Assembly: GCA_031841125.1 (NCBI GenBank) | Contig: CM063108.1 | Span: 7,733,683-7,797,682, forward strand | DNA: 64,000 nt | Reading direction: 5' to 3' | Source: Acanthococcus lagerstroemiae | Lineage: Eukaryota; Arthropoda; Insecta; Hemiptera; Eriococcidae | Shown: piece after piece, positions 1-13,012 of the stretch | Layout of the letters: each line of letters starts with the position of its first letter | Numbering within the stretch: position 1 is the stretch's first letter | Notes under the pieces: generated by a model | Seen by the model: only the letters and a program-made list of their open reading frames with translations | Database searches by the model: none | Told to the model about the DNA's origin: nothing | Made by a program: the position numbers and the translations under genes

Positions 1-216
1 AACTCTACGAAAATTTTCAAATCTCTAAACACGTCCTCTCGTTACAATCACATTCTGTACCTCTGATACTTACCTACATGCCTTAAAATGAATAGGAAAA
101 ACGAACCATGATTCAGGCTGATTATATAAATACTTCGGGCATCCCTTAAATATTTGAAGAGCTTTCGAAATGCAATCGCTTAGTCTCCTCCTGAATTTAT
201 TATTGAATTTATAATT

Positions 217-471
217 GAGGAGCCCACTTCCAAAGTAACCTAACTGTAAAATTTTAGTTTTGAAAAGAACAAATAAAATACTTTATGAGCAAAACAGTAA
301 AGTAGGTAACGGATTTTTGTAAAGTAAGGTATCGATAAGTTCAACCCTCAGGAAACACTTTTCGTTTTTGTTTTTGCAAAGTATGCCCCTAGCGTGGCAA
401 GACGGCGTGTTAAAACAAAAACTCATGAAATCATAATTTTGCAGTTAGGTCACTTTGGAAGTGGGCTCCTC
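217..471. mobile_element. MITE with 37-bp terminal inverted repeats
   Basis: Positions 217-253 begin GAGGAGCCCACTTCC and are the inverse of 435-471, with about 35 of 37 bases matching. The 255-bp body has no coding capacity, which is the architecture of a non-autonomous DNA transposon. I could not settle a target-site duplication; the flanks are both AT-rich (TTATAATT and AGTTATTA). Superfamily unknown. Confidence 0.75.
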
Positions 472-473
472 AG

Positions 474-3400
474 TTATTATGAGAAAATAATGTTAGAATT
501 TTCCCGATGGTCTGAAGAGTATGAACTTGTAGCTCAAGGTGGTAAATGTTAAATATATGGATTTCACACGCAGATTTCTCAGAAAACAACGTAGTTATGT
601 GTTCAGAAACGGTTCCCTGAACTTTTCCAAAGGAAAAGAAACGAAGGAATCTGTAATAAGCTCAAAACTGAACTATTACCATAGTTTATTTATTTATTTA
701 GCACTAGCTCTGCTGCTCTTTCGACTACGTGCTGGACGAGGTTAAATAAATTTGCGATACTGAAAAACTCAAATTTAAAAACAGTTCTATTTTTTAAAAC
801 GTAGTCATTTTTCAATGTAAATAATTTTTCATCCTACAGAAAAATCTCCTCTCCCGCACCTAACTTATCGTTTCCGGCTTGAGGGCTAGGGATGGTAGAA
901 AATCGATTCGATAAGACTTAAATCAATTTTCTTCTTCAAAAATCATGTAATGATTAAATCGATTTAATATTTCAACGATGAACCATGTTAAGCAACATAA
1001 TAATCAATAATAGACCACGCCAGACCATATAAGAATGAATGAATAGAAAATCAATTATTTTAAATCAAAAGTTGACTCTTGCTATCATAATAAGAAACCT
1101 TTGAACTCTTCAGGCCAATAAAAAAGATCGCAAAACAAAACATTAAACAAAAATTTGTAATTTGTATGGTGAAACTTCACTTTAAAACGCACGATTTCCA
1201 AAAAATTGATTTTGGCGACATTAGCGTCACCTAACGGAGAATTTGCTTCCCTACAACTTGCAATCATGACGTACACGGAAATCTGTTCGCGTTCTCTGTT
1301 CTAAGCGATGGAAGTCCTCATTTTTTTGTTTACCGATTCCAAAACGTACTTTCTCCACGGTGCTTTTAAGTCCTTTATGATTTTGAATTTTGGAAATAAT
1401 ACGTTTTGGAATTGGCATCTTATAACTGTCGGAATCATTTTCAGTTTCAGTTCAACTGATCCATAAGCACTCTTTTTGAGTATGTAAAGTTAGATGATTT
1501 TGGATTTGCTAGCAATTTAATGACCATCCTTTCAGAATAAAAAAAAGTTTCAATCCTATATTTCTAGGTGAAATTCAAAATCAGTTCAAAATATTACTTA
1601 GAAGCACGATTTCTTCTTTTGGCCAGAAGTCGAAAATAGAGTTGCTTGGGTGTTCAAAAGCCATCTGAGCAAGAAAAAATTTATATCTACAGAATATAGA
1701 TTTTTTGGCACATTCAGTGGTCATTCACAAAGGAAAAAAAAACTGTTGGCGAGTGAGAGAAGACCCAATCTAGATTTGGAGTGAGCATGAAAAAGAAAAA
1801 GAAGAAGAAAAAAACTCCCAGAAAATTCTGTAGATTTTGGGCATTATAAAAAGTGAGAAGACGTTTGTATCACAACCTTTCGATAAGACAGCACAAATTC
1901 TAAAATCCCTTGTTATAGTTGAAGCGTGGAAGCACTAAAATTGTGAACATTTTGGGTACTTTATATTTGCACGAATATTGGAGACCGCAGGATTGTGGAA
2001 ATTCCTGGACGTCAGGCCAAAGATGAACACACATCACACATCCTTATCATTGCGGCACTGCTACGTCATATCAAATTCGAAAATTCATTTTTCGAAGCCC
2101 ATTGATTAGTATTAAATTGATAATATCGTAAGGATGAGGGTTTATAGGCGGACAGTTATGATTAGCAGTAAGAAGTAAAATAGTGTCTATTTTCAGACAG
2201 TTTTGGATTCACTTCTGTGTATTTTATTTTTAGGAAACTGTGTCCAAGACTAGAGTGATTTGACAGGGTCCCGTAGATAGGCGTGGTACAAACTAAAAGA
2301 TTAGAGGGGAGCCAAATCAACGGTGTTGTGAGCTGAATGTACCCAATACAATTCAATTTGAAACGTTTCTACAAACAACTATTGTTCTATTACAGAAATG
2401 TTGTTTCATCATTACATTTTATGTTAATTTAACTTATTTTGCGCAAAAAAAATGTTATTTTACCTGCCGTACGGCCGAGGCCACTTTCACCCATATCATA
2501 CAACCCCCCCTTCTCCTCGAGTAGCGAATTGGACTAACTGTTAGGGGAGTGAGAGAATCTTCCTACTCCAACCAGTTCTTGTCTCTACATTAATGTCCCA
2601 ATCTGTCCCCTCAGCTAGGACTTCATTGCAGGTTTCCATCATCCTATTTATGGGTGAAAATTTATAAGACAGTGTTTTAAGTAGTGTTTTTGGGCGAGAA
2701 AAATTTACTTTGCCTGTCATCTGTGCGTATAGGGGCAAAAAACTGTATTTTTTCCAACAGTGGCGCACAATCTACCCTCCCATGCAAGATATCATGGAGC
2801 ATATACAGACCTCCAACTTTACGTCTTAATTGAAGTCTTATCATAATTATATATCTAATATATCCTTTTACTAAATCTTCATATTATGATATGTCATTAG
2901 GAAAATAGTGCAAAAGTCCTATAAAAAAAAATGTTTATATTCTTTCAATTTGGCTGTTCATTATTTCAGTAAATGGGTTCCAAATTATGAAAGCAATGGT
3001 GGATCACACTTTTTTAATGAGTCGTCGGTCATACACAGGGGTGGATTTAGGGAATAAGTTTAGGGAGGGAGGGTGTTACGAAACAATGCACAACATTTTT
3101 TGCCCTCCCTTTGAAACGTTTCACAGACTTCCATAATGTAATAAAAGTGAAGAGAGAAGTGTAGCATTAAAAGATTTCCTTCTTTCTTTCCCTCTTTCTT
3201 CCTTTCTGTCTTTCTTTCTTTCGTCTTCTTTTCTCCTTTTCTTTTACGTTCCTTATTTTGAATGGAAGGAGGGAGGATTTTCCCCTTCCCGCCACTGTAT
3301 ACTTATCATTGGTGAGAGGGTCAAGGTGGAAACAGTTTTAACTGGTAGTAATTTATTTTTATAACTGTAAATACTTGGCGGACCGGATAAATCATGGAAA

Positions 3401-3655
3401 CAGAAGAGTCACTGGCAAGGCCGGATTTACCGGCCGTTATGAGCAACTTTTTTGCCGCCCCTAGAAATATACATTTATCCCCACCTTATTTATTTTTCAT
3501 TGTTTCCCTGAATTTTGCTGCCCTAAAAATCTTGTCACTCTGTGCCTAAGCACACTGTAGCACAATGGTAATCTTCCATTACTGAAGAGACCCATGTCTT
3601 TTGGCTCTCTTTAACTGTCCGCATATGCCCCCCAACTGCTCAGAGGTGGCGCCGG
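474..3655. other. AT-rich intergenic DNA, no gene recognised
   Basis: No open frame here has a recognisable domain. Around 890-1060 the words ATCGATT and AAATCGAT recur after AGGGATGGTAGAAAATCG, which resembles a worn hAT terminus with subterminal repeats, but I found no partner end. At 3036-3296 a CAGGGGTGGATTTAGGG start and a CCCGCCACTG end could be a degraded hAT MITE; the flanks do not match as an 8-bp duplication. 3160-3245 is a pyrimidine-rich CTTTC tract. Confidence 0.5.
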
Positions 3656-4350
3656 TATATATATAGGGGAGCAAGTCCGTGCTACGTTCGATCGGACGGA
3701 CAAGCAGGCGTCGCATTTGATGGCGGATACTGTTGAAGTGTCAAAGATGACAAGGCACCAAGCTGGATCTGTTTCTTCCAATGTCATGTTCGTTGCAGAA
3801 AATCTGGGCTGTCATCATTTGGACCATGTTGCTCAATGCTTATCGTCATCGGCCGATCCAATGCCGCGGATTTCAAAACGACGATAAACTTCTACGGCCA
3901 GAGCGGCGTTTTCCTTCGATTATGCCTTTCATCATCGTTTGCGTCGTTTCGCTCCTATGTCCGAACAAAACGATAATATGGAAACGAAAGTTCGGTGCCA
4001 TCAGCTTTCCAGTTTCCCGCGAGGGTGCCCTTCCGACCTTAACGCTGCACAGAATTCGAAGATACTAGGACGTGGTCCAGTTAGGTGTTTGAACTATATT
4101 TGCCACTTGTTGGCTGTTGCGTGCTGTCGCCTTTCACCATTTCGCTCTCCTCTTCTGTGTTTGGTCTGATGCCGAGATACCTACATCCTTGTCCTCAACC
4201 CATGACCCTACGAGCCCTCGTTTCCAGTCATCCCGTGATAAAGCTGGCACACATTCGACAACCGCGTATTGCTGTCTGTCCTGAGCACCGAAAACCCGGA
4301 GCTCGAATTTGGTGTCATCAAATTCGAATAAAGTTTCGTTAATTGTTTAT
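3656..4350 (+). other. GC-richer island with TATA-like box and a 55-codon ORF
   Basis: TATATATATA at 3656-3665 is followed by a sharp rise in GC. An ATG at 3720 opens a 55-codon frame to TAA at 3885, starting MADTVEVSKMTRHQ. Overlapping frames continue to about 4170, and several of them read through, so a frameshifted coding remnant is possible. I recognise no domain. The composition step and TATA spacing (about 55 bp to the ATG) are seen; a promoter with a first exon is inference only. Confidence 0.2.
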
Positions 4351-5662
4351 TTAAAAGGTGGTGTAACGGTACACGGCCAGCTAATTTGACCGACACACGA
4401 GCTCGTACGATCGAAATTCCTTCGAAAAGCAATTTGAACGCTCGTAAAATTCGAACACGGACGTTGATGCGATTAAATGTATACCGAAATTTGTGATGTC
4501 TGATCGACGCAATGCCGGTGCAGTGCATAGTCGAGAGCCGAGTCTACGCAAAAAAAAAAAAAAATCTGGAAATGTAAAACGTACCAGGTGCAATGTAGGC
4601 TAGTGCTTGTGTACAAATATACCTACACTCGTAAAATATACACGGAAACACGGAGAAACGTGCATATAGATGCAAACGTAATTTAGGCTCGTGTACCTGA
4701 CGTTAACGCCCGATGATTACCATTATTTTTAATAGAATCACAGTCATCGTAAATCGAATGTGTACACGAGATTTGTTTAAATGTAGGTATCTATCTGCAT
4801 ATACGCAGCAACAACGTTGCGAACGGTTCTGGTATATGCCTCGGAGCTATATAGGCATGTCCATGTCCAGACGAACCATAGAAACGTAGTTTAAAAAAAA
4901 AAATGAATAAATCGGAAAGAGAGATTGGGAATCGAAATGGAAAAACAGATTTTAGAAGCACACTCGTGTGTCGAAAATAATTTATCGTCGGTTTCGATTC
5001 TAGCCTGCAGAGGCCCGTTGAAAATCGACGCTGAGATTTTGTGATAGGCCTGTCTAGTTGCAGGCAAACTGTAGCGTAGTTAGCCATCACCGCAGAGTAC
5101 GAAAAAATTACCCATCGTTCGAATATTACTCATTTTTTTCTGAAGTCGGCCTCGGGGGTCTTGCTTTCTCGAGCCGATTCCCAGCTCCTCCGAAGCCGCA
5201 GTTAGGCTTTTCTGTTAGTTGTGCTGCTTTTAGGTTACGAAAAAACTCACGTGTATCGAGAGGATGGACTATGTATGGTAAAGTAGCCTAATACGACCTC
5301 CTCTCCTAATGTGGCTCGTCCGTCGATGGTGCCATCTCGCGGAGAAAATCGTACTACATCTTTTTTTTTCGCGGGGAATGCAGCTATTGAAAATGTAACT
5401 ACCAGCCAAAGAGAAAAATGAAATGAGAAAATCAAAATCGCACTAAGCGGGGAGTACTCGGTCACTAAAAATTATCATTTTTGAGCGCTGCGTCAATAAT
5501 TGTGAACGTGTACACAGAACAACGTCATCATTATAATGATAAGAGATCATGAAAATGATCCAAGCGTCGTTAAAAATTCAAAACAATTTGTACTTTTAAT
5601 GAAGACAATTTCAGTGATCATTTTTCATTACGTCATTTTTATTGACCATGTACACCCCGCTC
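4351..5662. other. Intergenic, nothing recognised
   Basis: Mixed composition with poly-A runs at about 4551 and 4893 and a pyrimidine run near 5361. Short open frames occur on both strands, but none carries a recognisable motif or splice context. Confidence 0.5.
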
Positions 5663-6087
5663 CAGGCTTGTCAATAACCGAACGGTTAACCGAAACATTC
5701 GGTTATTTTACTCCGGTTAGCCGGTTATTTTCGGTTATCTTCAAGTGCAAAAAATAACCGAATAACCGATGAAAATAACCGACAGCGTCAGTGTTTTCTC
5801 TAAGCTCTATTCTGAATCGGAAAATCTCAAAACTAGTTAACAATTCGGACCGGGCAAATTGTAGGTTCGCTAGCATCGATTGAAGAAAAACTGATAAGAA
5901 AAAGGGAAGTTCAGCGCAGCAGTTTATGGCAATTTGAATGTTTTTTCGAAATATCTCGAGAATGAATGCAGTTAACGGAAAATTGAGAAGAATATGCCTT
6001 GTAGCAAATAAAATATCCTTTCAGACGGGCTCATTTTTATCGAAATCCGAGTGATTTTCTTTTTCGCATAAAAATAGTATTGCATCG

Positions 6088-6112
6088 TTTTGTTGTTGTT
6101 GTTGTTGTTGTT
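6088..6112. repeat. (TTG)n microsatellite
   Basis: About eight TTG units in a row inside the hAT-like element at 5663-7149. Confidence 0.9.
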
Positions 6113-6803
6113 TGCCCGGGAAATTCATGTAATCGAAAATTTAGTTGGGTTTTCCCCCATAAATTTCCTTACTTCCAAAGAAAGCAGTTGGAGACGAATC
6201 ATGCGTTTATTTTCGCATTTGACAAGATTCTTGCTCAGCAAGATTATTATTGGAACAGATTATTAAGTGAAGACTCAAGAGTTCAGTTCTATCGAAAAGA
6301 AGTGTAAGTCCAAATTCTACTCGTCGTCGTAACTGGAGAACAGTTGGAAGGACAAGATTTGCCCACCACTGTCAAGCTTGTTTTACGTTAGCGTTGTTAT
6401 ACAAAGATGGCAAGCGATTCAATATCGCTTTCACTTTTGGCTTTTGCTTCTGACCTTGAAAGACAAAACCTTTACTTCTGGTTTTTCGCTTTTTCAACAT
6501 TTATTTTGCTTTTTTTTGTTAGCACTTTTCGCTTCCAGAAATGCCTGCGCTTTTCGCTTGAAACTTTTCCATTTTCAATTTCTTTCCATCTCTGGCTGAT
6601 AAAAAGTTAAATTTTTTTAGTCGATAGTTGAATAATTTCCGGACACTTACGATAGTTATCGATAACTAACGATAAATTAAGAAGAGGGAAAAAGTAATAA
6701 AAAATTTGTTAACCTAATCATAGCAATTTTATTTTGATAACCAAATTTCATATTTCGTTTTTTCGTTTTCATTTGAAGCAGACCACGCGGGTACGCGAAA
6801 TTA

Positions 6804-6952
6804 GGGCACTGTAAACACGGACATGCTCAGCCGCCATTTTTATCCTTTCAGTACCCGTACATCTTCGATCCTTGCTCGCAACGTGTTCGCTTGTTATCAG
6901 AAAAAATAAGCAGCAAAATGGCGGCTGAGCATGCCCATGATTACAGTGTCCC
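6804..6952. mobile_element. 149-bp MITE with TTA target duplication
   Basis: GGGCACTGTAA at 6804 and TTACAGTGTCCC at 6941-6952 are the outer ends of imperfect inverted arms of about 40 bp that share ATGCTCAGCCGCCATTTT. The trinucleotide TTA abuts both ends (6801-6803 and 6953-6955). A 3-bp TTA/TAA duplication is typical of PIF/Harbinger-type elements, so that is the likely superfamily. It sits inside the older hAT-like element. Confidence 0.75.
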
Positions 6953-7149
6953 TTAAAGAAATAAGATGGCTATTGAACTATCTGAATTATTGATAACTTG
7001 GAAGCTACTCAGAGTAAAAATAAGTTTTAAAAAAAATTAACTGGAAATTACCGGTTAACGTATCAGTTATAACTGGTCAAAAAAAAAACAACTAAAAAAC
7101 ATAACCGGTTAACCGATAACCTGTTATTTAAAAATTTTTGACAAGCCTA

Positions 7150-7730
7150 AATCGCATCTTCGAACTTTTTTTCTTTTCAAGTCGGTTGTTTTAAAGAATC
7201 GAAGGAAAAAATCCGCAGTGAATTTTTCCAAATAGATTTCTAAAAAGTAGGTACTTATTTCAAAGGCTGTCAAACGGTATATTAGTTTTTGTTGTCAGAG
7301 CTTTTGAAAGTTGAGGAAAGTTGATTTGAAAGTTTTCAACTTTGGTTCCCGATGTGACTCTCTTACGTTTATCATCAAAATATTGCCGAAATGTTGTATT
7401 TTCGTTTAATTTACTGACAGATGCAAAGGTAATAAAATAAACACGAATGGAAAATCCGCAAGGGTGTGGGGTGGACTGGATTCAATGTTCGAAATGTTAC
7501 ACATGGAGCCACGAATTTTGCGTTTTGATAAAGCCCGATATACTTGCTCGTATTGTTTGAATGCTCAGTCGTTTCATAGAAAGTATTAAATAAAAGTTTA
7601 TTTTACGATTTAAACGTTTTAAAATGAATTTAGAGACGGGGGGGGGGGGGTTTATATCAGGAACCCAAAAAATGTTTTCCCAAAAATCGACTTTTAAAAC
7701 AATAATCAAAAATCTGTTTCTTTATGATTT
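7150..7730. other. Intergenic, nothing recognised
   Basis: AT-rich. A run of about 13 G sits near 7638-7650. No coding or repeat structure beyond that. Confidence 0.5.
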
Positions 7731-8123
7731 GACTACTTTACCTTACTGCATTTCCATGACAGCATCCACGGATCAAAGCACTGATCTTGATAGACGATCT
7801 AGCAAACTTAGCTCCCAGGGACTTCATTTTACCATAAATAGCCCCTCTCTTCTATAAAATAGCCCATGCTACGTATAGAGGTATTCAATACCTTCCCTTA
7901 TCACTGTATACCATTTTTGGGGTTGTGGGGCTTAAGGAGGGAATTCTACAGCAAAGGGGACCATATTAGGCTACTTTACCTTACTGTATATACTACATAC
8001 CACTGGCAGCACCCGCGGATCAGAGCACTGATCCTGATAGACGATCTAGCTAATTCTGCTCCCAGGGACTTCATTTTATTATAAATAGCCTCTCTCTTCT
8101 AGAAAATAGGCCATGCTACGTAT
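7731..8123. repeat. Two-copy direct duplication, period about 240 bp
   Basis: 7733-7876 and 7971-8123 share long stretches, for example ATAGACGATCTAGC, GCTCCCAGGGACTTCATTTT and CCATGCTACGTAT, in the same order and orientation. The start-to-start offset is 238 bp and the offset at the ends is 246 bp. The copies differ by many point changes and small indels, so the duplication is not recent. No coding content. Confidence 0.85.
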
Positions 8124-10839
8124 CCTGTTTTCATACTTCTCTGAGAATGAGTTTTCGATGAGACGTATTTTTGAGCTATTCTGATAGTGACGTAAAATGG
8201 TGGCCACTAGTTTTCTCACCGATGAGATGCGAGATTGAAAAATACCGCCAGTCGATATTTTTAGTCAAGTTGAAAACGCCTGCCCTGGAATTATCTTCTA
8301 TCCAGAACTTTGTCCGCGAAGTAAATTTCGTTAAGTTGAGTAATTTAATTATTTTATGTAAAACTTATGTTGTATTAAAATACAGCAGTATTGGTGAGTT
8401 TTCAAGAAAATTGAGGGCGAGAGTTCGACTGAGATCGATTGAGAACGTCTGTGAGAAAAGAATGCGACTTTGAGCGTTGACATTGTTTGTGAAGATTCGT
8501 GCACAACTTATATGGTGCTTGAATGTTAAGGTGTCTTGCCAACAATGGGCTATTGGACTGCAATTTAGTGGAACTGTTGTGACGCCGTGATGTTCTAAGG
8601 TGGTCACAGCTGCAGGTTGACGTATGGGCAGTAGCTGTTGACCCGGCAATGGTTTCGCCCGGGAAGTCATGGAATGGTCGCTGCGTTGGTACTATGCCAG
8701 GATACAGAGTTGCCGGTAAAGGCTATCTGCTGTAGATCATAGTTAGCATGGAAGGAGCTGTTTGTGGCATCTAACTTGACGACTCTGTTGGGGAGATATA
8801 CTCCATTTGGTTTACAACCTACGCTGGACTATCCGGCTGACTACTTGAAGCTAGGGTCGGACTGTGAGATCACGTGTGAACAAGTCCAGGTCGTATGTTA
8901 AGTTGATAACTCGTTAAGACAATAAAATCATCCGCCTATGAAACCTATAATAGGTCAGTAAGCCGTGGGGTCAAGGGGTATAGGTAAGTACAATGGAATG
9001 ACTGATTTGAAAAAAATTTAGAGAAACCAAGAAGTCCAAGTGCAACTTTGATGTTGATATTTCTACTGACACCAGAACCGAAGAGAGAGTAATAGGCCAC
9101 TGCTTAAGACCAACGCGTATTCCAACGGGCAGTACCGCCTATATTGGGCAATACCAAGAATGTGTTGGGTACCTCCGAACATATTTGGACAGTTCCAAAG
9201 AACAGCAGTGCACACATACGTTTAAAAGTCACATATTTGCAATTAGACTGTATTTTTTGGGATGGGAGGCGGGGGTGGAAGCAAATAAAAATTGCGATAA
9301 AATCGGCAAGTTTCTGATTTGGGCAACTCCAAAAAAAACTTAAAATAGGCGTTGCTCGAGGCTGAAATAGTCCAAATTATCACAGTATCCTTTTGCCTAT
9401 GACCGGCCTTGACTGTGAGACGGTATAACTGAACTTTTTTCAGAAGAAAATGAGCCATAATTTCTCTCCGGTTAAATACCGTTTCGAGTAAGTGAACTCT
9501 GAGCCTTGCAATTTCGTTCGTTGAAACTGGGAGGGGATAACACTAGTGCTCCCAGTTTCAGGAATGAGGGCAAGCCTCTTCCTGTTCCTCCGCTCCATTG
9601 CCACAATCATACAATCTGTCTTTGCTTACAATAGGCCCCCTGTAAAATCGGCTGATTCTTTTCTTTCTTTCTTTTTTTTTGGGGGGGGGGTGTCATGTGA
9701 CAGTCTTTCAGAGATCCTGCCAGAATAATGTGATCTTTGTTTGCACATAAGGAGTGTCAGCAAAACTGTCTAACCTCTTCTTGTGGTGTGGAAGGGGAGC
9801 CAACTTAAATTGGTACAACCTTCTTTCCATTTAGATATTTTAAAATTGTTTAACCCTTTAAAATGGTTTGCCTTAAATTCGCTACTGAATTTCAGAGATA
9901 TTTAGCCGACGCCATTGTCAAGCTTGTCGATTACTTTAAATTTCAGTCGGTATATAAATTCTACTTCTGCAGTGTAAAATTGCGCTGTTTTGTGGTTTAA
10001 GTGCGGCAAAAGCAGCCTCACCAACCGGTTTTAAAATAATTGAACTTTAGACTGCTTCAGTCTCCTTCAGTTTTTCTCATAAAATTTGATTAGTGTTATT
10101 AGTAACAATATTACTCACCGTTTTATGATTCTCCTGAGGCCGGATGGAATTTCACGCGACAGCTGTCCTCCTATCTATTCATCCAATACATTTATGATAT
10201 TAACCTGCAAAAACAAAATAATATAATATAGTTTTACGAACATGATCTTCGACAACTCGCGTAAGAAGACGAAAAACTTAGTTATTCTACGCTTCGTGAA
10301 GTGAGGTCTTTTTAATATTTAAGAAAATTGATAACGTTATCAAATTCTCTTGGCTTGAAAATCCCAGCACGAGATTCATTTTTACGTAATATTTTCGAGC
10401 TCGATTTTCACCGATGCCACTGAAATTATATACCTGGTTGCACCGCAAGATCGACCAGTTAATGATGATTATAAAATCTCTGGAAGTAACCGTTAATGCC
10501 GATTAATTAAAAAGCTGTATTTACAGGAATGATGAGAGATGGTGACCTAACAGAGAACCGTTGATTGAAAGCCGGAATCGGATTTAGGTGAATCGAGCCA
10601 TAGTGCCAGTCACTGAAAAATGTCTCTCCCGCCACAAAAATAAGTTTGATTTTTCATTTTTTCGAGACGAACTCTGTTCTTTTTTTTTGTTCCCTTTCCT
10701 ATCCGTACTCTTTTTTATATTTCGTCTTCCAGGCACCCCTTTCAGCGCTTATGTACAGGAATCCGGGTTGGACAGCATAATCAAAAACACGAAAATCTGA
10801 AAAGATTGAGGGGGAGGAGATAAAACTGAACAGAAAGTT
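8124..10839. other. Intergenic, nothing recognised
   Basis: 8380-8900 is somewhat GC-richer and holds overlapping short frames on both strands without recognisable domains. A homopolymer junction of T then G lies at about 9668-9690. 10 kb to 10.8 kb is AT-rich. I see no splice-bounded coding segment. Confidence 0.5.
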
Positions 10840-11176
10840 ACAAAAAATGACCAATATCGAACAGAAACATCAAATACCAGCTAAATGATACATGCTCAAA
10901 GAAATGATGAACCAGCCAAAAACGATAACGTGTTTGACTAAGTCTGATTAAATCTGATCAACTTTGGCCTAAAATGACAAAATGCGTCCAGAGCTGACCA
11001 AATTCGAACGAAGAGAACGTAAAACAACCTGAAACCAACATGACCAAAATTGACTGCATCTGACCAGAGACAACCCACAACCAAACCGCCTACTGAAAAA
11101 TAACAAAAAACAGTAGAATCGGATTGTATTTGTCAGTAATTGGAATGAAACCACATCTGTCCAACTAAGACCATCC

Positions 11177-11741
11177 CGTGAAACACCTGGGTACGGAAAT
11201 GTCGACTAAAATGTCAATATGGAAATCCAGGACATTTTTAGTACACTTTTTCATGTGCAGTGCTCATACAAATGTCGATTTTCTATTTACTGTTGACTAC
11301 ATATAGTATACATGTCTACAGGTAAAATGATGACAAGTGTTCACTGGATGTAAAATGCAGTTGACATTTTAGTCAACAAGTATCTACATTGACGTTACTA
11401 TAAACATTGTAGTACGCAGCAAACTGATACAAATTTAGCAAACATCGACAAATTTTCATATAGTAGGCAATTCAGTTGACATTATAGCCGACAAGTATCG
11501 ACATTACTATCAGTGTTGTATACAAAAGTAGACCCAGTTGTACAGTCGACATTTGGATTGACATGTATACTTGACAAATGGTTTAGGCTGAATGATTTCT
11601 GTATGAAGTGAGTTATTATCATAATTGTTATATGGATTGGGTTTAATACAATGTGTTTCAAAGAATTTGAATACAAGAAAAAAAAAATAGTAATGTTGAT
11701 ATGAATATTGATGCCTCTGTCAACGTCGACAGTGTTTCACG
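11177..11741. mobile_element. Probable DNA element with GTCGACATTT subterminal repeats
   Basis: CGTGAAACAC at 11177-11186 is the exact inverse of GTGTTTCACG at 11732-11741. Between them the words GTCGACATTT, GTTGACATTT and their inverses (AATGTCGAC, AATGTCAA) recur many times, unlike the surrounding TGACCAAAA array. Terminal inverted repeats with dense internal motif repeats suggest a non-autonomous DNA transposon inserted into the array. No target-site duplication is evident. Confidence 0.55.
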
Positions 11742-12776
11742 AGCACGTCTAGTTTTAGAAATAACCAACTGTGACGTAAAAACTGAAACCAGATGTGATC
11801 AAGATCAACCAAGAACTAAAATCGACCAAAAACGAGCAAGTCTGATAAACATAACTCAAATAGACCAAAAACGTCTAAAAGTAGCAGAATTTGCCAGGAG
11901 GTGACAGGAGTCCAACATTATTGAAATGAAAACAATGAAAAGTAATCAAAAATGACTACATCGAAGCGCTGAAAATGTCAAAATAAGCTGAACAAAACGT
12001 CACCGCAGATGATGACAGACCAAGAATCTTCAAATTCGACTAAATCTGGCCGGAAATTGGCTTCGAAAATGAATAACACAAAACTGACCAATTCTGATAA
12101 AATAGGTACCTAAATTAAACCGAATCAAATAAGATCATAGAACCGACCAATCGAACCAAAACGCTCAAAACCGAACACCTACCTAAGTACTAAAAATAAC
12201 TAGGAATGATTAAAAACAGCTAAATCTGACTAATTTTGTGAAAAATTGACGTAAATTAGCCAAATTCGTCAATGCATCATGAAATTTGATTAAAAACGAT
12301 CAAGTTTGACTAAAAAATGAAAAATAATAGACAAACAAGATCAACAATCCCAATTGTGCGAATAACTAAAATCAATCAAAAACCAGTAATTCTGACTGAC
12401 TATGGCCATAATTGACTACAACTGCCAAATCCATTTAACATGACAGAGTTTGAATCAGAAACGCTTAACACAAAATCCTACAAAAATAACTACATAATAA
12501 ACAGACCTAAATTGTCAAAAATGACCAAAAACGACCATCAACTGAGATGGGAACAAAATATCAAATCTGACTAAGAAGAACCTCAAGCACTCAGCCTGAA
12601 TGAAACATAATATTAATGCTTGAATCTGACTAAAAGGGATCAATACCAAACATGATCAAAGAAACCGCCAAATCTGAGTGAATTCGGTCAAAATGAAACA
12701 GAAGTAACAATTTCCGATCAGCAACGATCATGTCTGACCAATCGACTTGTTGAGTAATTTCTCTGAGAATAATTTT

Positions 12777-13012
12777 CAGTGGCGTAGCCCAGAGGGTTCG
12801 AGAGGCCCGGGAGTGGGTTTTTTGATTGTAGCACCTACTTAACACTCCCTCTGGCCCCGATGCGATACTCGAAAGGGTAGTTTGGGGCGAGGATGCGGTG
12901 TCTGGGGAGCCAATTAGGCATGCGTGCATCGCCATATGCTCCAAGTGAACACCCCCTCCCCTTTTGGTCAAGACCAGACACCCTTTCGAGCACTGTGCTG
13001 ACTACGCTATTG
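12777..13012. mobile_element. hAT MITE, 236 bp, with worn 8-bp target duplication
   Basis: The left end CAGTGGCGTAGCC and the inverse of the right end CAATAGCGTAGTC are homologous terminal repeats. Flanks are ATAATTTT (12769-12776) and ATCATTCT (13013-13020), 6 of 8 matching, which is the hAT duplication length. It lies inside the degenerate array. Part of the interior resembles the fragment at 52772-52911. Confidence 0.75.

Larger units (their letters stand above)
5663..7149. mobile_element. hAT-like non-autonomous element with subterminal GGTTAACCG repeats
   Basis: CAGGCTTGTCAA at 5663 faces its inverse TTGACAAGCCT at 7138-7148. Inside each end lies a cluster of short palindromic words based on AACCGGTTA, CGGTTAACCG and CGGTTATT (5674-5784 and 7040-7130). 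CAG-type ends plus dense subterminal repeats are typical of hAT transposons. The 8-bp flanks (CCCCGCTC and AATCGCAT) do not match, so the copy is old or one end is misplaced. No transposase remains in the 1.5-kb interior, which contains a nested MITE at 6804-6952. Confidence 0.6.

Noticed and set aside
3410..3545. Complete MITE starting at the GGCCGGATTTA words
   Set aside because: Ends show only a few shared bases (GTCACT) and no target duplication.
12630..12971. 113-codon minus-strand ORF
   Set aside because: Spans the edge of the hAT MITE at 12777-13012 and the degenerate array; unrelated sequence on each side of the insertion edge.
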